Assembly: GCF_900155425.1 (NCBI RefSeq)
Contig: NZ_LT700189.1
Location: 62,001 to 126,000 of the forward strand
Direction: 5' to 3'
DNA: 64,000 nucleotides
Source of the DNA: Parabacteroides massiliensis
Lineage (GTDB): Bacteria > Bacteroidota > Bacteroidia > Bacteroidales > Tannerellaceae
Positions 56,083 through 64,000 of this stretch are shown in pieces. The notes beneath the pieces are model-generated. The model saw nothing but the letters and a program-made list of their open reading frames with translations. It was not told the DNA's origin and did no database searches. A program made the position numbers and the translations under genes. The stretch's first letter is position 1; the number at the start of each line of letters is the position of its first letter.

Positions 56083-56337
56083 TTACTGATCTGCATTTCG
56101 TTTATTAAACAGCGAAGCAATCCATAACGTCAGAATGGCTCCGACTGTTGCCGTAATCAGACTGCCAATAATACCGGAAGCTGCAATTCCGAGTAATCCG
56201 AATACCCAGCCGCCCAATACACCGCCGATTATTCCCAAAATCAGATTGATTATTACTCCGAAGCCACCGCCCCGCATGATTTTACCGGCCAGAAAGCCGG
56301 CTGCTATACCTATGATAATGTACCATAAAAATCCCAT
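56083..56337 (-). CDS. GlsB/YeaQ/YmgE-type small membrane protein
   Basis: An 84-residue protein with three hydrophobic glycine-rich spans: WYIIIGIAAGFLAGKIMRGGG, VIINLILGIIGGVLGGWVFGLLGI, GIIGSLITATVGAILTLWIASLF. This is the transglycosylase-associated/YeaQ family of stress-induced inner-membrane proteins of unknown function. Stand-alone gene, convergent with lutC. Confidence 0.9.
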   Translation of the reverse strand: MGFLWYIIIGIAAGFLAGKIMRGGGFGVIINLILGIIGGVLGGWVFGLLGIAASGIIGSLITATVGAILTLWIASLFNKRNADQ

Positions 56338-56418
56338 AGCTTTTAAATTTTATGTTGTTATTGTATATATAACTGTTCATGGAGGCATGAAGTTTATTGC
56401 AGTAAAGGATTCCCTTTT

Positions 56419-56480
56419 CAAAACACCGGTGTTTTGCATGCAAAACATATATGTTTCGATTTTAAAACACCGATGCTTTG
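56419..56480. repeat. AAAACACCGGTGTTTT palindromes
   Basis: Perfect 18-base palindrome CAAAACACCGGTGTTTTG (56419-56436), then CAAAACATATATGTTTCG and AAAACACCGATGCTTTG. Related to palindromes at 20208-20270. The 403-nt gap 56338-56740 also has CAATTGTTCATTTTCGATTG-type units near 56628-56655 and no gene. Confidence 0.7.
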
Positions 56481-56740
56481 AAACAGCTGTCCGAATCTAT
56501 TTTATGAATTATGTGGTAATACTTGGAAAAAAGATTATCTTTGTTTTCTAATTATATAAATACTCCGATGAAAATATTCAAGTAAGCCGGTTTCTACATA
56601 TCGTAAATATCTTTCAGATGTAATTGCCAATTGTTCATTTTCGATTGTCGATTCTTTATTCCGGCCTTATCCTGTGCCATCCTTCGGCACGTTTGTGATT
56701 TATCTTTTTTAGTTTATAATCTTTTAATTCAAAGAAAACT

Positions 56741-57385
56741 ATGTGCATATCCGTACATCAGCTATGCTATGTTCATGCTGACAAAGAACCACTTTTTCAA
56801 AACATAAACCTGACAGTCAATACAGGACAGCGTCTTGCGCTGGTGGGGAATAACGGTACGGGCAAATCGACTTTGTTGCGTATCATTGAAGGGAACCTGA
56901 AACCTTCATCGGGGGAGGTAGTGTGTTCTTCACGCCCTTATTATATTCCACAACATTTCGGACAGTTCGACAACCTGACGGTGGCGGAAGCCCTGCGGGT
57001 GGACGATCGGATAAAGGCGCTCCATGCCATTCTTGAAGGCGACGCCTCGGCAGAAAACTTTACTTGTTTGAATGGCGACTGGGATGTGGAAGAACGTTGT
57101 CTTTCCGCACTTGCTTCCTGGAATCTGGAGCATCTGCAACTGTCCCAGCCGATGTGTTCGTTGAGCGGAGGTGAAAAGATCCGGTTGCTCTTTTGCTGCC
57201 TTATGATCGGAAATAATGCACCGGATGTATTTATTTTGGACGAACCGACGAACAATCTGGACATACAAAGTGTTGAAATAATAACAGCGGCTATAAAGAG
57301 TTATAGTGGAACGGTGTTGTTGATCTCGCACGATCGTTATTTTGTGAAAGAAATAAAAATAAACCGTTCCGTTGAACTTTTTTGA
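56741..57385 (+). CDS. Shortened ABC-F ATPase (single ABC domain)
   Basis: A 214-residue protein with one ABC domain: Walker A VGNNGTGKSTLLRIIEG, signature CSLSGGEKIRLLF, Walker B DVFILDEPTNNLDIQ and switch HDR. Normal ABC-F proteins hold two ABC domains and a linker over 500 residues. The first part (to CSLSGGEK) looks like an N-terminal ABC-F domain (YYIPQHFGQFDNLTVAEAL, EERCLSALASWNL), while the rest (RLLFCCLMIGN...YFVKEIKINRSVEL) looks like the end of a C-terminal domain. I infer an in-frame deletion by recombination between the two signature motifs. No membrane domain. Whether it is still functional is unknown. Confidence 0.75.
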   Translation: MCISVHQLCYVHADKEPLFQNINLTVNTGQRLALVGNNGTGKSTLLRIIEGNLKPSSGEVVCSSRPYYIPQHFGQFDNLTVAEALRVDDRIKALHAILEGDASAENFTCLNGDWDVEERCLSALASWNLEHLQLSQPMCSLSGGEKIRLLFCCLMIGNNAPDVFILDEPTNNLDIQSVEIITAAIKSYSGTVLLISHDRYFVKEIKINRSVELF

Positions 57386-57449
57386 GATCGATCCTGTTAT
57401 TAAGATAGAGTGTTTTTCATGGTATTAGAATTAAGTTAGATTAGGTTAT

Positions 57450-57486
57450 CCGTCCAGTTCGCGAGAATAGGGCGGTTTTCTTTTTT
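57450..57486 (+). terminator. Likely terminator after the ABC-F gene
   Basis: CCGTCC pairs with GGGCGG (one G-U), with an inner TTC/GAA pair around GCGA, followed by TTTTCTTTTTT. Confidence 0.65.
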
Positions 57487-57504
57487 ATATATATCCCAAT
57501 CGTT

Positions 57505-58503
57505 TTAGGGTTTGTATTTCGAGCCGGTCAGGATGGCTTGGCTATCGTTGTTCCGCATCAGGGCTTCCGGAGTCGAATCTGTTTCCTTCATATATTTATC
57601 GATGATCTGCCAGCCGATCCAGCTGCCGAGATTGCCGGGAGCATCGCTTGCCAGGAATGTGGAAGGAACGTTATCGAAATATTTGCCTGTCGTCATCTGG
57701 TCAGGCGTATAAAGATGCTTGCGCTCTATGATAGCTTTCCACAGGTTCGATTCATTTTCCTTGCACCAGTTGTAGGATGTTTCCGTGTAGCCCATGAGTA
57801 CTTCAGGCTTCAGTTCGGGAAATGCCAGGTGAATCAGGTATTTTATTTTGCCTTCGTAGACCATCCGGTCGAGCAGTACATTCTCTTTTCCTTCAAACGG
57901 AAATTCGGACATCAGCCATCCGGCAAGGTAATCGGGGACGATATGTTCGGGTGTCATTAACCGGCGCTGGAAATCGTAGAAGAAATCCTGGTACAGCGGA
58001 TATCCCTCTCCTAAATACTTATCTGTCGAGATGGACAGCAGGCTGTCGCCAACCAGTACGTTCTGATTGAAACCGGAAACATGCATATAGATTGCCGGAA
58101 TCTGCATCGACGGGAAGCAGCTCTTCAGCCATGCGAAACCGTTGCCGAGAGCTTGCTCGATTGGGGAAACATCGTCATATTGGCGGACTGCGTCGGCGTA
58201 TAGCCCCTTCAGTGTCGGTTCGGAGTAATAGTTGATCAATTTGTCGAAAAAACCGGGCATTGCCGGAGACTTCATATTCAGGATGCCTTTCCCCAATATG
58301 TCGAGCATTTGCGGGTATTCGCGGACAAGTCCGGTTTGCAAGGATGAGTCGTTCGTTTCGACCAGCTTAAAAAGCTCCTTGTCGAAACGGTTGATCTTGA
58401 TCGGGGCGGCCGAAGTGACAGCTGCCGGAATATGGGTATTCTGTCCGTTGCAACTGAAAAGGTAAAACGACAGAGAGAATATCAACAATAATTTCGCTTT
58501 CAT
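57505..58503 (-). CDS. gldB: GldB-type lipoprotein
   Basis: A 332-residue protein with lipoprotein signal LLLIFSLSFYLFSC (lipobox cysteine near residue 18). The mature part matches GldB by its INRFDKELFKL start and the YLGEGYPLYQDFF, YGKIKYLIHL-type and WCKENESNLWKAIIE regions. GldB was found as a gliding protein in flavobacteria but is kept in non-gliding Bacteroidales, where its role is unclear. ATG 58503 gives the better signal peptide; another ATG lies at 58518. Confidence 0.85.
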   Translation of the reverse strand: MKAKLLLIFSLSFYLFSCNGQNTHIPAAVTSAAPIKINRFDKELFKLVETNDSSLQTGLVREYPQMLDILGKGILNMKSPAMPGFFDKLINYYSEPTLKGLYADAVRQYDDVSPIEQALGNGFAWLKSCFPSMQIPAIYMHVSGFNQNVLVGDSLLSISTDKYLGEGYPLYQDFFYDFQRRLMTPEHIVPDYLAGWLMSEFPFEGKENVLLDRMVYEGKIKYLIHLAFPELKPEVLMGYTETSYNWCKENESNLWKAIIERKHLYTPDQMTTGKYFDNVPSTFLASDAPGNLGSWIGWQIIDKYMKETDSTPEALMRNNDSQAILTGSKYKP

Positions 58504-58583
58504 AGGAATATCATTCATAAAGATGTATAGAACCGAACTGTTTCCATAAAAACGAATGTCGCCCGGTTATATTGTGTAAACCA

Positions 58584-59708
58584 TTATCGTTTTATCAATA
58601 CGGTAAGCCGGAGGGAAAGATCGAAAAAAACCATCTTTGCATTTACATTTTGAGTCACATGCCGTTCCGCTTTTGCCAACTCGTCCATGATGTCGATCAC
58701 ATTCCGTTCATTGATGAAAGGAGCGAACTTCACGGCAAAACCGGCTTCATCTATATTCATGTAATTGAGTTCAGGCGACTGGAACCTGTACATGAAGTTC
58801 TCGCGTATCAGATGCTGGCAATAAGCGAGGAAGTTCTTTTGTCGTTCACGCCCGATGCTTGCCAACACATCCGCCATGTCTTTCATGCCTCTGACATTGC
58901 GTGCCCAGGAATTGCGCATCATGCCTTTGAACTGTTCCAGGTAGAACTTGTTCTCTTCTCCCAGGCTGATTGCCTCGACCGCTTTCAGATAACTGCCGTT
59001 TGCCAGGTGGGCGACATGTTTGGCGTCTTCGGGAGTCAGGTTGAACCGGGAGATCATGGAGGCGGCGATATCTTCCGGATGGATTCCCCGAACGTTGATC
59101 CGTTGCGCGCGGGACAGGATCGTCCCCAAAATCTGATCGGGAAGTTCCGATACCATCAGGATCACCGTGTTTCGGGGAGGTTCTTCGATAATCTTCAGGA
59201 GTTTATTGGCACAGGTCGGATGGAGCTTTTCCGGTAACCAAACCAATAGGATGCGGTAGGTCGCTTCGTATATCTTAAGGCTCAGTTTACGGATGATCTC
59301 GTCGCTCTCTTTCGAATAGATCAAAGCCTGGGAGTTGCCGGCATCGATATAATCCAGCCAGTCGTCTATATTGAAATAGGGGCGGTCTTTCAGGAAACCT
59401 CTCCATTCGGAGAGATAATCGTCGCAGACCTCCTTTTTCTTTTCCTTCTTGGATACGATCGGGAATACGAAATGAAGGTCCGGATGGACCAATTCGTTGT
59501 ACTTCACACACGACGGACAATGTCCGCATGAATCCGTTTCCGTCCGGTTCGTGCAGTTCAGGTAACGTGCGTAAGCCAATGCAAGAGGAAAAGCGCCTGC
59601 ACCTCCCTGTTCCGTGAATAGCTGGGCGTGCGGGACGACACCTGTCTGTGCCGAATGTATAAGTCGTTTTTTTATTTCTTCCTGACCGATAATATCCTTG
59701 AAGTACAT
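58584..59708 (-). CDS. holB: DNA polymerase III delta-prime subunit
   Basis: A 374-residue clamp-loader subunit. N-terminal FKDIIGQEEIKKRLIHSAQTGVVPHAQLF and a four-cysteine zinc module (CTNRTE..CGHCPSC) mark the DnaX-like family; the P-loop is degenerate (GGAGAFPLA), as usual for delta-prime. LKIIEEPPRNTVILMVSE and ILSRAQRINV complete the AAA core. It works with delta and tau/gamma to load the sliding clamp. Confidence 0.92.
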   Translation of the reverse strand: MYFKDIIGQEEIKKRLIHSAQTGVVPHAQLFTEQGGAGAFPLALAYARYLNCTNRTETDSCGHCPSCVKYNELVHPDLHFVFPIVSKKEKKKEVCDDYLSEWRGFLKDRPYFNIDDWLDYIDAGNSQALIYSKESDEIIRKLSLKIYEATYRILLVWLPEKLHPTCANKLLKIIEEPPRNTVILMVSELPDQILGTILSRAQRINVRGIHPEDIAASMISRFNLTPEDAKHVAHLANGSYLKAVEAISLGEENKFYLEQFKGMMRNSWARNVRGMKDMADVLASIGRERQKNFLAYCQHLIRENFMYRFQSPELNYMNIDEAGFAVKFAPFINERNVIDIMDELAKAERHVTQNVNAKMVFFDLSLRLTVLIKR

Positions 59709-59734
59709 GTTGCTCCTTTATTGAGTTGATAGAG

Positions 59735-59742
59735 CAAAGGTA
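59735..59742 (-). promoter_or_regulatory. Predicted holB promoter (-7 box)
   Basis: TACCTTTG on the minus strand, 26 nt before the ATG. Confidence 0.55.
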
Positions 59743-59871
59743 CGAATAATCGGGGGAAATAAGAAGCCCGGACAAAAACCTGTGCTTGGATTGACAAAAA
59801 GTAATGCATGGTTTGTGTATATTTGCTTGTTGATGAACTTTTGTGTGAACTTTAATTATTTTATTCCGATA

Positions 59872-59902
59872 TTTGATTTCAAAATGATAGTTGTTATCTT
59901 TG
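59872..59902 (+). promoter_or_regulatory. Asparaginase promoter
   Basis: TTTG at 59872-59875 and TATCTTTG at 59895-59902, spacer 19 nt. It lies inside a longer possible ORF, fixing the start downstream. Confidence 0.75.
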
Positions 59903-59941
59903 CGTCGTAAAAAGGAAAATCATATAAATACAGGTTGTGTT

Positions 59942-60985
59942 ATGAATGTCCGGAAAAACGATGCTTCTATTCTGATTATATATACGGGAGGCACTATCGG
60001 AATGATAGAAAATCCTGAGACAGGTTCTCTGGAGGCCTTTAACTTCGAACATCTGGAGGTGCATGTCCCCGAACTGAAGAATCTTGGATATAAAATATCG
60101 TCTATTCAGTTCGACCCGCCGATGGATTCATCGGAGATGGGGCCGGATTCATGGATGAAGATCGTGCGGATCATAGCGGACCATTATCATGATTATGATG
60201 GTTTTGTCGTCCTGCATGGAACCGATACGATGGCATTTACCGCTTCCGCTTTGAGTTTTATGCTGGAGAACCTGAGTAAGCCGGTGATCCTGACCGGTTC
60301 GCAACTGCCGATCGGCATGTTGCGAACGGATGGAAAGGAAAATCTGATTACGGCGATAGAGATTGCCGCTGCCCGTGAAAACGATATGCCGTTGGTTCCC
60401 GAAGTCTGTATTTTCTTTGAAAACGACCTGTTGCGCGGAAATCGTACCAGCAAGACGAATGCGGATAATTTCAATGCGTTCCGTTCCTATAATTATCCCC
60501 CGCTGGCACACGCCGGCATTTCGATTAAGTATGATATTCCACAGATTTACCACCCGGTATCCAGAAAACCGCTGAAACCGCATTACTTGTTGGACCGGAA
60601 TATTGCTATCCTGAAGATATTTCCCGGAATTTCTCCGCAGGTTGTGGAAAGCATTTTGAATATTCCCGGCTTGAAAGGCGTCGTGATGGAGACATTCGGT
60701 AGCGGGAACGCACCCGGATATGACTGGTTGCTGGAGATGCTGAAGGATGCAGTCGAACGGGGAATTGTCATTGTCAACGTCACCCAGTGCCTTGCCGGAA
60801 GTGTGGAAATGCATCGCTATGAAACCGGGCGCAAACTGTTGCAGGCTGGCGTGGTGAGCGGTTATGACAGTACGACCGAATGTGCGGTTGCCAAACTGAT
60901 GTTCCTGTTCGGGCATGGCATGACACCGGACGAAGTAAAGGAACATCTGAATTGTTCGCTGATCGGGGAGATTACGATTGCTTGA
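59942..60985 (+). CDS. ansA: Type I L-asparaginase
   Basis: A 347-residue cytoplasmic asparaginase. The nucleophilic threonine is T18 in IIYTGGTIGM, and the second catalytic block is VVLHGTDTMAFTASALSF. It hydrolyses asparagine to aspartate and ammonia. No signal peptide, so it is the type I enzyme. The ATG 59942 follows a full promoter. Convergent with metF, with a hairpin between them. Confidence 0.93.
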   Translation: MNVRKNDASILIIYTGGTIGMIENPETGSLEAFNFEHLEVHVPELKNLGYKISSIQFDPPMDSSEMGPDSWMKIVRIIADHYHDYDGFVVLHGTDTMAFTASALSFMLENLSKPVILTGSQLPIGMLRTDGKENLITAIEIAAARENDMPLVPEVCIFFENDLLRGNRTSKTNADNFNAFRSYNYPPLAHAGISIKYDIPQIYHPVSRKPLKPHYLLDRNIAILKIFPGISPQVVESILNIPGLKGVVMETFGSGNAPGYDWLLEMLKDAVERGIVIVNVTQCLAGSVEMHRYETGRKLLQAGVVSGYDSTTECAVAKLMFLFGHGMTPDEVKEHLNCSLIGEITIA

Positions 60986-61007
60986 AAATATAGTTTCTCC
61001 GGCATGG

Positions 61008-61061
61008 AAACATCGTTTCATGGGGACGGAAATATAGTTTCATTCCCATGAAACGATGTTT
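61008..61061. terminator. Bidirectional hairpin between asparaginase and metF
   Basis: AAACATCGTTTCATGGG (61008-61024) pairs perfectly with CCCATGAAACGATGTTT (61045-61061) around 20 nt. It carries nearby GAAATATAGTTTC units and lies between two convergent genes. Confidence 0.75.
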
Positions 61062-61068
61062 TCGTGTT

Positions 61069-62019
61069 TTAATATATTTCTTTAGCCACTTTGTAGACGC
61101 TATCCGATGCCATCATCGTATAGAAATGCAGACTTGGAACACCGTGTGCAATCAAATCTTTGCATTGTTGGATGCACCATTCGACGCCGACGGCTTTAGC
61201 CTCGTCGTCCGTCTTGCATTTACGAAGTTCCGCGGCAAACGGTTCGGGAATGTCCGAACGGAAAATCTTGGGCAATACGGTAAGCTGGTTCTTGAATACG
61301 ATCGGCTTGATGCCCGGAATGATGGGGACCGTAATTCCTTCCGCCCGGCAGCGGTCTACGAATGCATAATATTTCTCGTTGTCGAAAAACATCTGTGTCA
61401 CCAGATAGTCCGCGCCGTTCTTCACCTTCTCTTTCAGATAGAAAATATCCGATTCCATATTGGGCGCCTCTTCGTGTTTTTCCGGATAGCAAGCCATTCC
61501 GTAGGAGAACGGGGTCTCGTTAGCCTCGAATGTCGAACCGTCGATGGCGATTCCCTTATTGAAATCATTCACCTGTTTTTGGAGATCGGTTGCATGTTCG
61601 TGGTAAACGTCTGCTTTTTGTCCGGCTTCCAGAGTCTTGACATCCCCTCGGAGCAACAACAGGTCGTAAACGCCTAAAAAGTTCAGGTCGATCAGTGCAT
61701 ATTCCGTTTCATCCTTTGTGAACCCTTTACATATAATGTGGGGGACAGCTGTCACGCCATATTTGTTCTGGATGGCCGAAGCGATGGCGACCGATCCGGG
61801 ACGTTTGCGGATGTTGACTTTCTGGAAACTGCCATCCGGCAAGGTCTTGTAAATATATTCGCTGTGATGAGACGTTATATTAATGTATTTAGGATCGAAC
61901 TCGATCAGTTTATCGATGACATTATACACTTTCTGTATGCTGTTTCCTTTCAGAGGAGGAAGTATTTCGAATGAAAAAGCCGTACTCTTGCTGTTGTTGA
62001 TCAGATCTATTACTTTCAT
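61069..62019 (-). CDS. metF: 5,10-methylenetetrahydrofolate reductase
   Basis: A 316-residue FAD enzyme reducing methylene- to methyl-tetrahydrofolate for methionine synthesis. Conserved parts: FSFEILPPLKG at the start, YINITSHHSEY, RGD after LLLL, and KNGADYLVTQMFFDNEKYYAFVDRCR. The C-terminal GVPSLHFYTM motif is intact. Predicted promoter 62039-62046 (TACTTTTG). Confidence 0.95.
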   Translation of the reverse strand: MKVIDLINNSKSTAFSFEILPPLKGNSIQKVYNVIDKLIEFDPKYINITSHHSEYIYKTLPDGSFQKVNIRKRPGSVAIASAIQNKYGVTAVPHIICKGFTKDETEYALIDLNFLGVYDLLLLRGDVKTLEAGQKADVYHEHATDLQKQVNDFNKGIAIDGSTFEANETPFSYGMACYPEKHEEAPNMESDIFYLKEKVKNGADYLVTQMFFDNEKYYAFVDRCRAEGITVPIIPGIKPIVFKNQLTVLPKIFRSDIPEPFAAELRKCKTDDEAKAVGVEWCIQQCKDLIAHGVPSLHFYTMMASDSVYKVAKEIY

Positions 62020-62038
62020 ATTGTTGTTATTTTTGACA

Positions 62039-62046
62039 CAAAAGTA
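62039..62046 (-). promoter_or_regulatory. Predicted metF promoter (-7 box)
   Basis: TACTTTTG on the minus strand, 19 nt before the metF ATG. Confidence 0.55.
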
Positions 62047-62156
62047 ATGCTTTTTATTCGTTTTTACAATTCTGTCTGGCTAATTGAAACTTACCTGACG
62101 TTCTTAATGATTTTATCTTTTAGCGGCTTTTTTGTTTTAATCTGTCGTTTTATTAA

Positions 62157-62164
62157 TATCTTTG
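62157..62164 (+). promoter_or_regulatory. Predicted ilvE promoter (-7 box)
   Basis: TATCTTTG, 28 nt before the ATG, with TTTG at 62131-62134. Confidence 0.6.
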
Positions 62165-62192
62165 CCTGTCAATAATCTAATTACGATAAGAT

Positions 62193-63212
62193 ATGGAAAA
62201 TATTAATTGGTCTGATCTGTCATTCGGCTATATGAAGACAGACTATAATGTACGGTGTTACTATCGGGATGGCAAATGGGGTGAATTGGAAGTAAGTTCT
62301 TCTGAGATTATCAATATTCATATGGCTGCCACATGTTTGCATTACGGACAGGAGTCGTTTGAAGGGTTGAAAGCGTTCAGAGGGAAAGATGGTAAGATAC
62401 GTGTGTTCCGTATGGATGAAAATGCCAAGCGGATGCAGTCTTCCAGCCATGGTATCAAAATGGCTGAGTTGCCCGTTGAGAAGTTCGAGGAAGCTGTCCG
62501 CAAGGTTGTAAAACTGAACGAACGTTTTGTTCCGCCTTATGAAAGCGGAGCAGCTCTATATATCCGCCCGTTGATGATCGGCATGGGAGCCCAGGTGGGT
62601 GTGAGACCGGCTTCCGAATATATGTTCATGGTGTTTGTGACGCCGGTAGGACCATACTTCAAAGGTGGTTTCAAACCGTCCAAAGTATGTATCATGCGCA
62701 GTTACGACCGCGCTGCTCCTCAAGGAACCGGTACGATCAAAGTTGGTGGTAACTATGCAGCCAGCCTCGTTGCAGGCGAAAAGGCTCACGAACTGGGATA
62801 TGCCGCCGTTCTGTATTTGGATCCGAAGGAAAAGAAATATGTGGACGAATGCGGTCCGGCCAACTTCTTCGGAATCCGTGGTAACAGCTACATCACTCCG
62901 CAGTCTCATTCCATCCTGCCTTCTATCACGAACAAGAGCCTGCAACAGCTGGCAACCGACATGGGCCTGACGGTTGAACGCCGTGCGGTTCCGGTTGAAG
63001 AAATAGCTACATTCGATGAAGCTGCCGAATGTGGAACTGCTGCCGTTATCGCTCCGATTTCACAGATCGACGACCTGGATGCCAATAAATCTTATGTGAT
63101 TGCAAAAGACGGCAAACCGGGACCTGTTTGCGAAAAACTATACAATAAATTGCGTGCTATCCAGTATGGCGATGAGCCCGATGTGTATAATTGGGTGACA
63201 GTGATTGAGTAA
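62193..63212 (+). CDS. ilvE: Branched-chain amino acid aminotransferase
   Basis: A 339-residue fold type IV PLP enzyme performing the last step of Ile, Leu and Val synthesis with glutamate. Blocks include ICLHYGQESFEGLKAFRG-like CLHYGQESFEGLKAFRGKDG, PRMDENAKRM-type FRMDENAKRMQSS, the region GTIKVGGNYAASL (PLP lysine) and the product-binding ECGTAAVIAPI. No leader peptide or attenuator precedes it. Upstream of the repeat-flanked ATPase gene. Confidence 0.95.
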   Translation: MENINWSDLSFGYMKTDYNVRCYYRDGKWGELEVSSSEIINIHMAATCLHYGQESFEGLKAFRGKDGKIRVFRMDENAKRMQSSSHGIKMAELPVEKFEEAVRKVVKLNERFVPPYESGAALYIRPLMIGMGAQVGVRPASEYMFMVFVTPVGPYFKGGFKPSKVCIMRSYDRAAPQGTGTIKVGGNYAASLVAGEKAHELGYAAVLYLDPKEKKYVDECGPANFFGIRGNSYITPQSHSILPSITNKSLQQLATDMGLTVERRAVPVEEIATFDEAAECGTAAVIAPISQIDDLDANKSYVIAKDGKPGPVCEKLYNKLRAIQYGDEPDVYNWVTVIE

Positions 63213-63221
63213 TTATGATTG

Positions 63222-63378
63222 ACAATGAACAGTAGACGGTGGGCAATTGACAATTTAGAATAGATGTTTTTTATGAAAATTGCAAACTCTGCATTGCAAT
63301 TTGGAAAAGAATGTTTATATTTGCCCCGTTTAACGGGATGGATGAATTGTCAATTGTCCATTGTTAATTGTCAATTGA
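63222..63378. repeat. CAATTGTCAATTG-family inverted pair after ilvE
   Basis: Arms GACAATGAACAGTAGAC...CAATTGACAATT (about 63222-63256) and GAATTGTCAATTGTCCATTG...TGTCAATTG (about 63343-63378) enclose a promoter-bearing spacer. The right arm reaches the first codons of the ATPase gene. Confidence 0.75.
63294..63323 (+). promoter_or_regulatory. Predicted promoter of the partial ATPase gene
   Basis: TTGC at 63294-63297 and TATATTTG at 63316-63323; the palindrome CCCGTTTAACGGG (63325-63337) follows at the expected start site. Confidence 0.6.
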
Positions 63379-63382
63379 AAAG

Positions 63383-64000
63383 GTGGAAGCATTCTTTAGG
63401 ACACATAAATACCTGGTAGAGCACTTGTATTCGCCGGTTCGCAGAGGACTGATGGATGAGATCGATTGGAATGATCGGTTGATTGGCATAAAAGGTTCCC
63501 GCGGAGTGGGAAAGACGACTTTTCTGCTGGATTATGCCCGTGAGCATTTTGGCGCGGACAATAAAGAGTGTCTTTACATAAATCTGAATCATTTTTATTT
63601 TACGGAACGTACACTGGTCGATTTTGCTTCTGAGTTCAGGGCAAAAGGGGGAAAGGTGTTGCTGATCGATCAAGTGTTCAAATATTCGGAATGGTCGAAA
63701 GAACTCCGCTATTGTTACGATAACTTCACCGACTTGAAGATTATATTCTCCGGTTCGTCCGTCATGCGGTTGAAAGAGGAAAATCCGGATCTGTCGGGCA
63801 AGGTGGTTTCGTATAACTTGCGCGGTTTTTCATTCCGGGAGTTTTTTAACCTGATGTCCGGAAACAGCGTTCCGGCTTATACGTTTGAAGAAATATTGGC
63901 CGACCATCGGGAGATAGCGAAAAGTATCTGTTCGGTGGGGAAACCGATGGCATACTTTCAAGACTATCTGCATCATGGCTTCTATCCGTTCTTCCTCGAG
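63383..64000 (+). CDS. AAA-type ATP-binding protein (3' part beyond window)
   Basis: At least 205 codons, open at the window edge. The AAA_14/DUF4143-like ATPase pattern is clear: FRTHKYLVEHLYSPVRRGL, Walker A GSRGVGKTTFLL, sensor I region KIIFSGSSVMRL and the later LRGFSFREFFNL. The expected Walker B glutamate is replaced: KVLLIDQVFKY (DQ instead of DE). Start is taken as GTG 63383; TTG 63368, inside the repeat arm, is also possible. These proteins are common in Bacteroidetes and often sit in variable loci; their role is unknown. Confidence 0.8.
   Translation, partial: MEAFFRTHKYLVEHLYSPVRRGLMDEIDWNDRLIGIKGSRGVGKTTFLLDYAREHFGADNKECLYINLNHFYFTERTLVDFASEFRAKGGKVLLIDQVFKYSEWSKELRYCYDNFTDLKIIFSGSSVMRLKEENPDLSGKVVSYNLRGFSFREFFNLMSGNSVPAYTFEEILADHREIAKSICSVGKPMAYFQDYLHHGFYPFFLE

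Noticed and set aside
62020..62192. Search for an Ile/Leu/Val leader peptide before ilvE
   Set aside because: The predicted leader is only about 20 nt long and has no terminator or branched-chain-rich ORF.

Overview
The window is about 64 kb of a Bacteroidales chromosome, most likely Parabacteroides or a close relative. That genus guess is an inference from gene content and was not checked by alignment. The sequence shows promoters of the Bacteroidetes type (-7 box TAnnTTTG) before many genes. It also shows few Shine-Dalgarno sites, a GldB-type lipoprotein, type III glutamine synthetase, the DapL lysine route, a GH109 enzyme and an IS982-type element. I saw no rRNA, tRNA, CRISPR array or prophage.

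Layout. 0-7.7 kb: partial Nudix gene, topB, a DUF4833 protein, then the Phe/Tyr operon pheA - aminotransferase - aroG/aroQ - tyrA (minus strand), preceded by a complete transcription attenuator with a Phe/Tyr-rich leader peptide. 7.7-10 kb: a collapsed ATPase pseudogene, then divergent oxyR and dps sharing an OxyR-type operator. 10-15.2 kb: a helical hypothetical protein, aguA-aguB (agmatine to putrescine) and pabB-pabC (p-aminobenzoate). 15.2-20 kb: recQ, a RhlE-type helicase and a Tat-exported GH109 enzyme. 20-23 kb: a repeat-bounded intergenic element, nadE and a ParE-type toxin-antitoxin pair. 23-27.3 kb: glnK-amtB-glnN, with an IS982-family element inserted just upstream. 28.4-34.4 kb: dapF-dapL and a large secreted GH2 beta-galactosidase. 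34.4-35.9 kb: a cupin and a tightly coupled DUF3791-DUF3990-DUF3791 cassette. 35.9-43.6 kb: gltB-gltD-asnB. 43.9-46.3 kb: DUF169 protein and a TPR sensor with a degenerate H-box. 46.8-53.2 kb: purF-like, carA, carB. 53.3-56 kb: lutABC. 56-64 kb: GlsB-type membrane protein, a shortened ABC-F ATPase, gldB, holB, asparaginase, metF, ilvE and a partial AAA ATPase.

How the genes work together. The window is rich in nitrogen handling: ammonium uptake and sensing (amtB, glnK), glutamine/glutamate synthesis (glnN, gltBD), and glutamine- or ammonia-consuming enzymes (asnB, nadE, carA/carB, purF-like, pabB). Asparaginase releases ammonia. Amino-acid synthesis (Phe/Tyr, lysine/DAP, branched-chain, methionine folate branch) draws on the same glutamate pool.

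The most unusual features are four. (1) The Phe/Tyr attenuator. (2) Families of short inverted-repeat elements, normally intergenic, which also lie in frame inside carA and carB and supply start or stop codons to several other genes. (3) A 450-bp element bounded by inverted decamer arrays that encloses a possible small membrane-protein ORF. (4) The DUF3791/DUF3990 cassette, which looks like an uncharacterised ADP-ribosyltransferase-type toxin-antitoxin unit.
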